A DNA stretch of 64,000 nt from Xylanimicrobium pachnodae JCM 13526 = NBRC 107786 (GTDB taxonomy: Bacteria; Actinomycetota; Actinomycetes; Actinomycetales; Cellulomonadaceae), in contig BCWJ01000008.1 in NCBI GenBank assembly GCA_001592145.1, positions 1 through 64,000 on the forward strand, read 5' to 3'. Positions 43,197 through 50,873 of the stretch are shown here, in pieces. Both the position numbers and the translations under genes were made by a program. The stretch's first letter is position 1, and every line of letters begins with the position of its first letter. The notes below the pieces were generated by a model. That model did no database searches and was not told where the DNA came from. It saw nothing but the letters and a program-made list of their open reading frames with translations.

Positions 43197-44221
43197 CCGT
43201 GCTGCTCGACGCCTCCCGCGCGCAGGACGTGGCGGAGGCCGCGTCCCTCCTGCGCGCGGGGCAGATCGTGGCGCTGCCCACCGAGACGGTGTACGGGCTC
43301 GCGGGCAACGCCCTGGACCCTGGCGTCGTCGGCGCGATCTACGCCGCCAAGGGCCGCCCCTCGGACAACCCGCTCATCGTGCACGTCGCCTCGGCCGACG
43401 ACCTTCCGAGCGTCGTGCGCGAGGTGCCCGAGGCGGCCCGCACGCTCGCCGACGCGTTCTGGCCCGGCCCGCTCACCCTGGTGCTGCCGCGCCGCGACGT
43501 GGTCCCCGACCGGGTCACGGCGGGCCTGGACACCGTCGCCGTGCGCGTCCCCGCCCACGCCGCGTTCCGCGCCGTGCTCGATGCGGCCGGGGTGCCGCTC
43601 GCGGCGCCGTCCGCCAACCGCGCCGGGTCCCCGTCGCCGACGACGGCGCAGCACGTGCTGCACGACCTCGACGGGCGCATCCCCGCGGTGCTCGACGGCG
43701 GGCCGTGCGCCGTCGGCGTGGAGTCCACGGTGATCGACCTCACGACGACGCCGCCGCGCCTGCTGCGCCCGGGCGGCGTCGGGCTCGAACAGCTCCGGGC
43801 CGTGCTGGGCGCCGTGGACGTGGACCCTGCCGTCGCCGGGGACCTCGCGCCCGGCCGCGCGCCCGGGTCGCCCGGCATGAAGTACCGGCACTACGCACCC
43901 GCCGCCCCCGTCGTCGTCGTCGAGGGGACGACGGCGCAGGCCGCAGCCTGGGTGCGCGCACAGGAGGTGGCCGGGGTGGCCGTGCTCTGTTTCGACGAGG
44001 AGGCCGCCGCGTTCGACGGCCTCGACGTCGTCACCTACGGTTCCACGACCGACCCGGCGTCGCTCGCGCGGGGGCTGTTCGACGCCCTGCGGACCCTCGA
44101 CCGCCCGGAGGTGACGCGGATCTTCGCCCGCTGCCCGGAGTCGGACGACGGCCTGTTCCGCGCCGTGCGCAACCGCCTCCTCAAGGCGGCCGCCTTCCGC
44201 ACGGTCCGCCCCGGCCCCTGA
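43193..44221 (+). CDS. Threonylcarbamoyl-AMP synthase, Sua5/YrdC with C-terminal Sua5 domain
   Basis: This 342-aa protein makes threonylcarbamoyl-AMP for the t6A37 modification of ANN-decoding tRNAs. The YrdC domain (residues 1-~200) shows ALPTETVYGLAG, YAAKGRPSDNPLIVH and APSANRAGSPSPTTA; SPGMKYRHYAP opens the smaller Sua5 domain. Full-length Sua5 proteins occur beside short YrdC types. GTG start overlapping the upstream stop. An alternative short YrdC homologue elsewhere in the genome is likely, so this may be a second copy. Confidence 0.92.
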   Translation: MTVLLDASRAQDVAEAASLLRAGQIVALPTETVYGLAGNALDPGVVGAIYAAKGRPSDNPLIVHVASADDLPSVVREVPEAARTLADAFWPGPLTLVLPRRDVVPDRVTAGLDTVAVRVPAHAAFRAVLDAAGVPLAAPSANRAGSPSPTTAQHVLHDLDGRIPAVLDGGPCAVGVESTVIDLTTTPPRLLRPGGVGLEQLRAVLGAVDVDPAVAGDLAPGRAPGSPGMKYRHYAPAAPVVVVEGTTAQAAAWVRAQEVAGVAVLCFDEEAAAFDGLDVVTYGSTTDPASLARGLFDALRTLDRPEVTRIFARCPESDDGLFRAVRNRLLKAAAFRTVRPGP

Positions 44222-44272
44222 CCCGCCGCCGGGTGGCGGATCGCACCGGCGCACGGTCGTAGGCTTCCGCAC

Positions 44273-45406
44273 ATGGACCTCCCGGATCTCGCCCCCGCCA
44301 CCGTCGTCGTCTCCGCGGGCCGGCCGGATCGGGAACAGGGGGCGCCCGTCAACCCGCCGATCGTGCTCTCCTCCACGTACGTGAACCAGGGCGCGACCGG
44401 GACCGGACTGCTCTACACGCGCATGGGCACCGAGACGTGGGTGCCGTTCGAGGAGGCGCTGGGTGCCCTGGAGGGTGCCGCGCACCCCGCGGTGGTGTTC
44501 GGGTCGGGGATGGCCGCCGTGGCCGCCGCGCTGTCCGTGGTCCCCGACCGCGGCGTGCTCGTGGTGCCGCGTCATGCGTACCAGGTGAGCCTCGGGTACG
44601 CGGACGACCTGGCCACCCGCCACGGCGTCGAGGTACGCCGCGTGGACATCGCCGACACCGAGCAGGTGGTCGCCGCGCTCGACGGCGCGGACGTCGCACT
44701 GATCGAGTCGCCCACCAACCCCATGCTGGAGGTGGCCGACCTTCCGGTGCTGCTCGCCGCCGCCCGCGAGCGCGGCGTCACCACCATCGTGGACAACACG
44801 TTCGCCACTCCCCTGGTCCAAACGCCTCTCGCCCTGGGCGCCGACATCGTGCTGCACTCGGTGAGCAAGTACCTGGCGGGGCACTCCGACGTCGTCCTGG
44901 GCGCCTGCGTGACCAACGACACCGACCTGGACGCCCGGCTGCGCGCCTACCGGACGCTGCACGGGGCGATCGCGGGCCCGTTCGAGGTCTGGCTCGCGCT
45001 GCGCGGCCTGCGCACCCTCGCGCTGCGGGTGGAACGTTCCCAGCGCAGCGCGGCCGAGCTCGCCGCGCGACTCGCGGCGCACCCGGCGGTGGCCGAGGTG
45101 CGGCACCCGTCGCTGCCCGGCGACCCGGGGCACGAGCGCGCCGCCCAGCAGATGCGCGGCTTCGGCTCCGTGCTGGGCGTGCGTCCGGTGGGGGGTGCCG
45201 AGGGGGCCGACGCCGTCGTCGCGGCGGTGCGGCTGTGGACGCCCGCGACGTCGCTGGGCGGCGTCGAGTCCACGCTCGAGCGGCGGCGCCGGTTCGCCAC
45301 CGAGTCGACCACCGTGCCCGAGGACCTCCTGCGCCTGTCGGTGGGCATCGAGGACGTCGACGACCTGTGGGCGGACCTGGCCCAGGCGCTCGACCGGGCG
45401 AGCTGA
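44273..45406 (+). CDS. Cys/Met metabolism PLP-dependent enzyme
   Basis: This 377-aa enzyme of the cystathionine gamma-synthase/lyase family has NPPIVLSSTYV and YTRMGTETWVPFEEAL in the N-terminal part, SPTNPMLEVADLP and TIVDNTFATPLVQTPL around the cofactor, and the PLP lysine in LHSVSKYLAGHSD. Family members do transsulfuration, gamma-lyase or O-acetylhomoserine reactions; which one is not evident. TAGGCT lies 7 nt before the ATG (leaderless). Confidence 0.9.
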   Translation: MDLPDLAPATVVVSAGRPDREQGAPVNPPIVLSSTYVNQGATGTGLLYTRMGTETWVPFEEALGALEGAAHPAVVFGSGMAAVAAALSVVPDRGVLVVPRHAYQVSLGYADDLATRHGVEVRRVDIADTEQVVAALDGADVALIESPTNPMLEVADLPVLLAAARERGVTTIVDNTFATPLVQTPLALGADIVLHSVSKYLAGHSDVVLGACVTNDTDLDARLRAYRTLHGAIAGPFEVWLALRGLRTLALRVERSQRSAAELAARLAAHPAVAEVRHPSLPGDPGHERAAQQMRGFGSVLGVRPVGGAEGADAVVAAVRLWTPATSLGGVESTLERRRRFATESTTVPEDLLRLSVGIEDVDDLWADLAQALDRAS

Positions 45407-45480
45407 GACGAGTCCGCCCGCGCACACCATGCGCCCAGCGTCCCGGCCCGCGTCACCACCGGTCCACGCGTATCGTCGAA

Positions 45481-45510
45481 GGTCTGGCTGACGGAGGTCT
45501 GGCTGACGGA
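45481..45510. repeat. 15-bp tandem duplication carrying an SD sequence
   Basis: GGTCTGGCTGACGGA occurs twice in a row, directly before the ATG at 45518. Each copy ends in the start of a GGAGG-type Shine-Dalgarno, so the site was duplicated; the proximal one is 5 nt from the ATG. Confidence 0.8.
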
Positions 45511-45517
45511 GGTTCCC

Positions 45518-46201
45518 ATGTCACGTGCGACAGCAGGCTCGGTTCGATCGTTCGCCGCCGCGGGTGTGCTCACGCTGGCACTCGCCCTGGGTGGTTGCAG
45601 CGGCTCGGGCACCGGCGGGGGCGCGGACAAGGGCACCGGGGAAGCCGCCCCCACCGCCACGACGCCGAGCCCGGGCACCAGTGCGGACACGAGCCCCGCC
45701 CCGGACACCTCCCCGACCGCCGGAACGGCAGCCACGCCCGACGCCCCGGCGTCCGCGGTGGGCTTCGTCACGCCGGACACGGCGGCCGAGTCCGACGCCG
45801 CCGCCGGGTCCCTGCTGACCGTGACCAACATTCGCATCGCCCGCCACGACACGTTCGACCGGGTGGTGTTCGACCTCTCGGGCACGGGGACTCCCGGCTG
45901 GCGGGTCGAGTACGTGGACGCCGCGCTCGACGACGGCTCGGGCCTCCCCGTCGACGTGCACGGGGACCACGTGCTCCAGGTGCGGATCTCCGGCACCGGT
46001 ATCCCGGCCGACACCGGGGTCGACGAGTTCTCGGGCGGCCCCCTGACCTTCGACGGGGACGGGGTCGAGCAGGTCGTCTATCGGTACACCTTCGAGGGCT
46101 ACGCGACGGCCTTCATCGGCACCGACGACCGCACGCCGTTCCGGGTGTTCACCCTGACCGACCCGACCCGTGTGGTGGTCGACGTCGAGCACGACGACTA
46201 A
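45518..46201 (+). CDS. Lipoprotein with AMIN-like domain
   Basis: This 227-aa predicted lipoprotein has a signal with lipobox LGGC (Cys ~29) and a Thr/Pro/Ala-rich linker (to ~residue 80). An AMIN-like beta domain follows, with TNIRIARHDTFDRVVFDLSG and FTLTDPTRVVVDVEHDD. AMIN-type domains bind cell-wall sugars or localise amidases. The TAA stop is formed by the TA of the target site plus the first base of the IS element at 46201; the ancestral stop was probably TAG (CTAG target). Confidence 0.88.
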   Translation: MSRATAGSVRSFAAAGVLTLALALGGCSGSGTGGGADKGTGEAAPTATTPSPGTSADTSPAPDTSPTAGTAATPDAPASAVGFVTPDTAAESDAAAGSLLTVTNIRIARHDTFDRVVFDLSGTGTPGWRVEYVDAALDDGSGLPVDVHGDHVLQVRISGTGIPADTGVDEFSGGPLTFDGDGVEQVVYRYTFEGYATAFIGTDDRTPFRVFTLTDPTRVVVDVEHDD

Positions 46202-46216
46202 AGCCTGTCGAGCAAC

Positions 46217-46350
46217 CTCGGTGAGGTGCCCGGCAGCGTCCTTCTCGGACGTCCCTATGCTGCGGTAGCGGTGAGGGTTCCCACGTCGTCCGGGCTGGTT
46301 TCGTCGGCGCGCGCGCGTCGGCCAGAGCCTTCCCGTCGGTGGGCGTTGAT
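46217..46350 (-). ncRNA. Possible omegaRNA/reRNA at the 3' end of tnpB
   Basis: TnpB guides known from other IS200/IS605 elements span the 3' end of tnpB and the right end. Here the hairpins at 46216-46226 and 46237-46251 lie just past the stop, as expected. Extent is inferred by position alone. Confidence 0.3.
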
Positions 46351-47742
46351 GACCTGGCCTCGTGCTTCGGGGTCCAGGACCTGGGAGTGATGCTGTTCGC
46401 CCCAGGCGGCGAGGTTGATCGCGGCGTTCAAGTCGCGGTCGAGGGTGCGCCCGCAGTCCTCGTTTGCGCAGGTGAAGACGCGGTCTGCGAGAGTCAACGT
46501 CTGGTTGACGTCACCACACGCGGAGCAGGTCTTCGATGAGGGGAACCACCGGTCCGCTGTGAGGACTTGCCCGCCGCGCCAGGCCATCTTGTAGGTGATC
46601 TGGCGGGCGAGCTCACCCCAGGCCGCATCCGAGATCGCGGCGGCGAGCCGGTGGTTGGCGAGCATGCCAGTGATGTTCAGGTCTTCGATCACGAGCCGGT
46701 CTTGGGTCTTGACCAGCAGGTTCGAGACCTGGTGCAGGAAGTGGTGGCGGCGGGCACGGACCCGCTCATGGTGACGAGCGAGCCGCCGGATGGCGGCCCG
46801 ACGGTTGACGGAGCCCTTGACCTTGCGGGACACAGACTTCTGGAGCCGGCGGGTTACGGGTTGCGCGGTGCGCAGCGCCTTGGGTGCCTCGTCGATGCGC
46901 AGGGTCTGGGTGCCGTCGGCCAGGGCGACGACGGCAGGTGTGTGCAGCCCGCGATCTACCCCGGCCCAGCCGCTGTGGTCGGCGTCGTCACGCGGCTGAT
47001 GCTGTGCAGCGGGGTGCAGGTCGGCGGCCTCGACGTTCAAGCTGATCCGCCACCGGCCGCCGCGACGGGAGACGGTCGCGAACAGGATCCGTGCCCGGCC
47101 CTTGTCGAGCATGCGGCGCAGGCGGCGGGTGTCGTCGTGGACCTTGATCGCGCCGATACTGGGCAGCGTCACCGAGCGTGGCCCGTTCTCGCCGAGGCGG
47201 ATCGTGGCGCGCTGACCCGCCTTGGTCTTGGAGGTCTTGTTCCGCATGCGGAACGAGCCACGCTCGTGGTTCTTCTTCTTGAACCTGGGGTGCCCGACCG
47301 CCCGCCCGGCACGCTTGCCGCGCCGGGATGCGGTCCACGCCCCCAGGGCTTTGCCGAGGTCGACGACAGCCTCCTCGAAGACCTGGGCGCTGACCTCGGC
47401 GCGCCACGCCAGGCCCGTGACCTCCAGGACCGCGGCGCCTGTGCTGTCGACGACGAAGCGGCGGCCGGCTTCCTCGGTCTTCTTCCACGCGTTGAACGCG
47501 TTGATCAGGTCGAATCCGGTCCACGGGACCTTCACCGAGACAGCGTCGCCATCGGTCCCGTTGGCAGCGTTCTTGGACTCGTTGCGGGCGTCAAGGTGCA
47601 GGCGCAGGCCCTGGTTGAACGCGAACCGGGCGGCGCCCTCGTGCCGGGCCAGCGCACGCGCCTGTTCCACGGTGGGGTCAGCCACCAGCTGGAACGTCGC
47701 GTGCCGGGCCACGACCAGGACGCTACCGGTCAGCGCCGACAC
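46255..47742 (-). CDS. tnpB: RNA-guided endonuclease TnpB
   Basis: This 495-aa IS200/IS605-type TnpB appears intact. RuvC residues are the Asp in WAGVDRGLHTPA, the Glu in LVIEDLNITGM and the Asp in GRTLDRDLNAAINLAAWG. The zinc site is CSACGDVNQ with CANEDCG. The N-terminus has RHATFQLVADPT. TnpB is known to cut DNA guided by RNA from the element end and favours transposon retention. The start is GTG at 47742. It lies antisense to the host IS-A transposase. Confidence 0.93.
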   Translation of the reverse strand: MSALTGSVLVVARHATFQLVADPTVEQARALARHEGAARFAFNQGLRLHLDARNESKNAANGTDGDAVSVKVPWTGFDLINAFNAWKKTEEAGRRFVVDSTGAAVLEVTGLAWRAEVSAQVFEEAVVDLGKALGAWTASRRGKRAGRAVGHPRFKKKNHERGSFRMRNKTSKTKAGQRATIRLGENGPRSVTLPSIGAIKVHDDTRRLRRMLDKGRARILFATVSRRGGRWRISLNVEAADLHPAAQHQPRDDADHSGWAGVDRGLHTPAVVALADGTQTLRIDEAPKALRTAQPVTRRLQKSVSRKVKGSVNRRAAIRRLARHHERVRARRHHFLHQVSNLLVKTQDRLVIEDLNITGMLANHRLAAAISDAAWGELARQITYKMAWRGGQVLTADRWFPSSKTCSACGDVNQTLTLADRVFTCANEDCGRTLDRDLNAAINLAAWGEQHHSQVLDPEARGQVINAHRREGSGRRARADETSPDDVGTLTATAA

Positions 47743-47784
47743 GACCGGGGATGTCAGACCTGACGGCGACGATGGTGCTCGTGT

Positions 47785-48580
47785 GAACCATCACCGCGGC
47801 GCCCATACCCGTGCGACCTGACCGACACCGCCTGGTCGCGGATCAGCGCGCTCGTGATTACTGCTCATGCTCGTGGTGGGCGGCCGTGCTGCGAGCACCG
47901 GTGGCGTGAGTACGTCGACGCGTTGCTGATCGTCGTGACGACGGGCATCCCGTGGCGGGCACTCCCGCACGACTTCACCGTCACCTGGTCCGCGACCCAC
48001 AAGCACTTCACCCGGTGGACCAGGAAGCAGCTCTGGGAGCAGATGCTCGCCGTCCTACGCGCCGAGGACCGCGTCCACGACGGTCGCGACCGGCGGCCGA
48101 CGGCGGCCGTGATCGACTCCTCGTCCGTCAAGTCCACCCCGGTCCCCGGTGAGCGCGGCTTCGATGACGCGAAGAAGGTCGACGGCATCAAACGGCACAT
48201 CCTCGTCGATACCGGCAGACGGCTGACCGCCCACATGACCGCCGCGAACATCCAGGACCGGGCCACGTTCGCCGACCTGCTGACCAAGAACCCGTGTCCG
48301 TCCGTGACGCACGTGTGGGCCGACAAGGGCTACACCAGGCAGGCACCGGCCGATGCCGCAGCCGCCGCGGGGATCGAGCTGGAGATCGTCTCCGGCCCCA
48401 AGCCCGTCAGCGGGGTTCCTCGTCCAACCACGCAGGCGGGTCGACGAACGAACCAACGGGTGGATCAACCGGCACCGACACCTCGTGCGGCAATACGAAA
48501 CTACGCTCACCGCCCACGAAGCATTCGTCACCCTGCCCCAGATCCCGCTACTACTACGCCACCTCGACCGCCACGGATAG
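47785..48580 (+). pseudogene. IS-A transposase (IS5 family), disrupted
   Basis: An IS5-type DDE transposase. The frame from ~47785 reads RRPYPCDLTDTAWSRI, like the family N-terminus, but has no start codon: the nearest usable one is GTG at 47854. Its start was probably lost when the tnpB element inserted. The catalytic acids are in AVIDSSSVKS, VWADKGYT and VDERTNGW. A single extra G in the GGGG run at ~48411-48414 shifts the frame; the C-terminus continues as FLVQPRRRVDERTN to the stop at 48580. Confidence 0.8.
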
Positions 48581-48597
48581 TTGTTCGACAGGCTTTA

Positions 48598-49476
48598 GGA
48601 CGTGTCTCCCATATCTGTGAGCGGGCGCGCGGCATGATCGCGCCGTGACATCGTCCCGGTTCCATCGTTGACCGATGCGCAGTGGGAGCGGATCGAGCCG
48701 TTGCTGCCCTCAAACGCTGGCAAGCGCGGGCATCCGTTCTGGGAGAACCGCAAGGTCGTGGAGGGGATCGTCTACCGGTATCGCACGGGGATCCCGTGGC
48801 GGGACCTGCCGTGGGAGCACTTCGGGTCGTGGAGGGCGGTGTGGAAGCGTCATCGCCGGTACGCCGGGGACGGCACCTGGGACAAGGTGCTGGCCGCGCT
48901 GCTGGCCGAGGCCGATGCGGCCGGGAAGGTCGAGCGGACTGTGTCGGTGGACGCGACGATCAACCGCGCGCACCAGCATGCGACGAACACGACCCGCCCG
49001 GAGCAGGACACAGGGGGCTCAGGCGATTCACACGAAACTGCCCGACGGGTTCGTCCACAGCACGCTCGGCGCCGAACATGAACCCGCCATGCTCGCCGCC
49101 GTGCTGGCCGACATCCGGGTCCCGCGGATCGGCACGGGCCGCCCGCGCACCACACCCGACGCGGTAGTCGCTGATCGCGCCCACTCCTCGGGCGTGACCC
49201 GCAGAATGCTCGTCGGCCGCGGGATCAAGGCCGTGATCCCGCAGAAGAAGGACGAAATCGCCGCACGCAAGCGTCGCGGCTCCGCCGGCGGCAGGCCGCC
49301 GGCTCTGGACGCGGTTACGTACAAGGGCCGCAACGTCGTCGAGCGGCAATTCGCGCTCGCCAAGCAGTGGCGAGGGCTGGCCACCCGCTACGGCAAGCTC
49401 GCCATCACCTACCGCGCCGCCTACATCCTGTGCGCCCGCATCGCCTGGACCCGTGCGTGAGCCGGGGGACTCATCC
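48598..49476 (+). mobile_element. Second IS5-family element (IS-B)
   Basis: Imperfect inverted ends, GGACGTGTCTCCC (48598-48610) and the complement of GGATGAGTCCCCC (49464-49476), match at 10 of 13 positions. The element directly abuts the TA flank of IS-A and ends within the VOC gene's stop codon. No target duplication is visible, so one end may have been altered by deletion. Confidence 0.65.
48668..49460 (+). pseudogene. IS-B transposase (IS5 family), frameshifted
   Basis: The first part (TTG start at 48668, LTDAQWERIEPLLPSN) runs to ~49015 in one frame; the remainder (AIHTKLPDGFVHSTLG onward to 49460) lies in the +1 frame. The shift falls at the GGGGG run at ~49013-49017. DDE residues are in VSVDATINRAH, VVADRAHSSG and NVVERQFALAKQW. 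It could be a pseudogene, a programmed frameshift, or a homopolymer sequencing error. Distinct from IS-A. Confidence 0.8.
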
Positions 49477-49863
49477 GCGACTGGCGACGACCTCAGCCTT
49501 GAACCCAGCCGAGTTCTCCAACCAACCCGCGTAGTGCCCCGGACCGCCCGCGTGCGGATAGCGCTCCTGATACAGCGGCGTCCAACCACGCGCCGGAGCG
49601 TCTGCCATGATCGCGTCCACACCTGAGGCCGGGCCAGCGTGGAACGCGAGATGATTCAGCCCCGCGCGCCTGCGGTCGTGAACCCGGCTCGACAAGTTCG
49701 GCGACGTCGTGATCGTCAGGTACGCCCCGCCCACATGCCACGACTGGCCCGAGGGCCACTCCTCCTCCAACCGGAACCCGAGCCGGTCCAGCAGCCAACC
49801 CCACTCCGCAGCGGCAGAACCGAAATCAGCCACCCACAACTCGACATGATGAAACCCCGGCAC
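49471..49863 (-). CDS. VOC family (glyoxalase/bleomycin-resistance fold) protein
   Basis: This 130-aa protein has the VOC fold: FHHVELWVADFGSAAAEWGWLL at the N-terminus (in parts), GLNHLAFHAGP in the centre and HYAGWLENSAGFKAEVVA at the end. Substrate unknown. The GTG at 49863 follows GGGAGGAT by 6 nt. Its last codons CGC GGA TGA lie in the IS-B terminal repeat, so the original C-terminus may have been replaced. A ccaga/tctgg palindrome lies at 49876-49889. Confidence 0.85.
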   Translation of the reverse strand: MPGFHHVELWVADFGSAAAEWGWLLDRLGFRLEEEWPSGQSWHVGGAYLTITTSPNLSSRVHDRRRAGLNHLAFHAGPASGVDAIMADAPARGWTPLYQERYPHAGGPGHYAGWLENSAGFKAEVVASRG

Positions 49864-49910
49864 GCGCTGATCCTCCCAGACCGATCTGGCACCCTATTGG
49901 GAGACGTGAC

Positions 49911-50825
49911 CTAGCTGCCCCCCGGGTTGAGCAGCGCGCCCGCCGCAGCCCTGTCCTCCTCCGCGCCGGTGGTCAGGGCGAACAGGGCGTACCCGATGGG
50001 CGACGCGTCCCACAGGTGCTTGGCCTGCGCGACGAGGCGCCGCCCATCACCATCCCGCCCGGCACGCTCCCCGGCCCGCTCGTACGCCGCGACGGTGACC
50101 CGCAGCAGGTCCTCGCCCGCAGCCCCGTACTGGGCGGCCAGGTCGCGGGCCGGGTCGTCCACCCGGGCGGTGGTCCAGTCGAGCACGCCCGTGATGGCTC
50201 CGTCGTCGTCGAACAGGATGTGGGCCGGGTAGATCTCGCCGTGGGTCATGACGGTGGCAGTGGGCCAGCACGAGTCGTCGTCGAGCCAGGCACGCCATCC
50301 GTCCGCCAGGTCCGGGGCGACCGTGAACTCGGCGAGCACGCGCGCGACGTCGTCCGCCCACGCCTGGCGCACCCGTTCCGGGGTGCGCACCTCGACGCCG
50401 GCCGCGGCGGCCTGCGCCGGGCCGATGCCGTGCAACCTCGCCAGCAGGCGGCCCAGGCGGTTCGCGTAGTCGGGGCTCGCCGGGTCCAGGTGCCAGACCG
50501 GCTCGTGGCCGTTCATCGTCAGGCCGGGCGAACCGGGCAGGGCCGGGTAGGCCAGCAGGTCGCGCTCGCGCACGCGCCAGTCGGGCACGGCGATGCCGTC
50601 GGCGGCCAGGACCGGGGCCACCAGGTCCAGGATCCGCGCCTCGGCCGCCTGTCCGGCGACGACGTCGTCGCGGCGCGGGAGGCGCAGCACCCACGGGCGG
50701 CCGTCGTCGGCCGTCGCCATGACCACCCGGTAGTCGAGGCCCGCCTCGTTGACCGTGGCCGTCGCGGGGTCCACCCGCAGACCGTGGGAGGCCGCCAGGG
50801 CGACGGCGTCGTCGATCGTGCTCAT
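49911..50825 (-). CDS. Macrolide 2'-phosphotransferase-like kinase
   Basis: This 304-aa member of the aminoglycoside/macrolide phosphotransferase fold resembles Mph enzymes. GLDYRVVMATADDGRPWVLR and LPRRDDV are in the N-lobe, VMTHGEIYPAHILFDD carries the catalytic HGE of the Mph type, and GVLDWTTARVDDPARDLAAQ is the metal site. Chromosomal Mph homologues occur in soil actinobacteria; resistance cannot be inferred. CAGCCT lies 7 nt before the ATG (leaderless). Confidence 0.88.
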   Translation of the reverse strand: MSTIDDAVALAASHGLRVDPATATVNEAGLDYRVVMATADDGRPWVLRLPRRDDVVAGQAAEARILDLVAPVLAADGIAVPDWRVRERDLLAYPALPGSPGLTMNGHEPVWHLDPASPDYANRLGRLLARLHGIGPAQAAAAGVEVRTPERVRQAWADDVARVLAEFTVAPDLADGWRAWLDDDSCWPTATVMTHGEIYPAHILFDDDGAITGVLDWTTARVDDPARDLAAQYGAAGEDLLRVTVAAYERAGERAGRDGDGRRLVAQAKHLWDASPIGYALFALTTGAEEDRAAAGALLNPGGS

Positions 50826-50873
50826 GCCCGCCAGGCTGTCACGGGGGCGCGGCGAGCGCCCCCGGGGCGCGCG

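Larger units (their letters stand above)
46217..47785 (-). mobile_element. IS1341-type element (tnpB only) inserted in IS-A
   Basis: The element carries tnpB and no tnpA. Short hairpins occur near both ends: gtcag/ctgac at 47753-47764 and cgtcc/ggacg at 46237-46251 (plus cctc/gagg at 46216-46226). Exact ends are estimated: the right end adjoins the IS-A inverted repeat and the left end lies near a minus-strand TTCAC at ~47784-47788. Confidence 0.6.
46201..48595 (+). mobile_element. IS5-family element (IS-A) interrupted by a tnpB element
   Basis: The terminal inverted repeats are AAGCCTGTCGAGCAAC (46201-46216) and its complement with one mismatch (48580-48595). A TA flanks both ends (46199-46200 and 48596-48597), and rejoining the flanks gives CTAG, the known target of IS427-group elements. 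A tnpB element lies between the left repeat and the transposase. Without it IS-A would be ~830 bp, a typical size. Confidence 0.8.

Noticed and set aside
43073-45430. 785-aa minus-strand open frame
   Set aside because: Composition is that of a shadow; three plus-strand genes with clear motifs occupy the region.
48353-48580. Separate small gene FLVQPRRRVDERTN
   Set aside because: It is the frameshifted C-terminus of the IS-A transposase.
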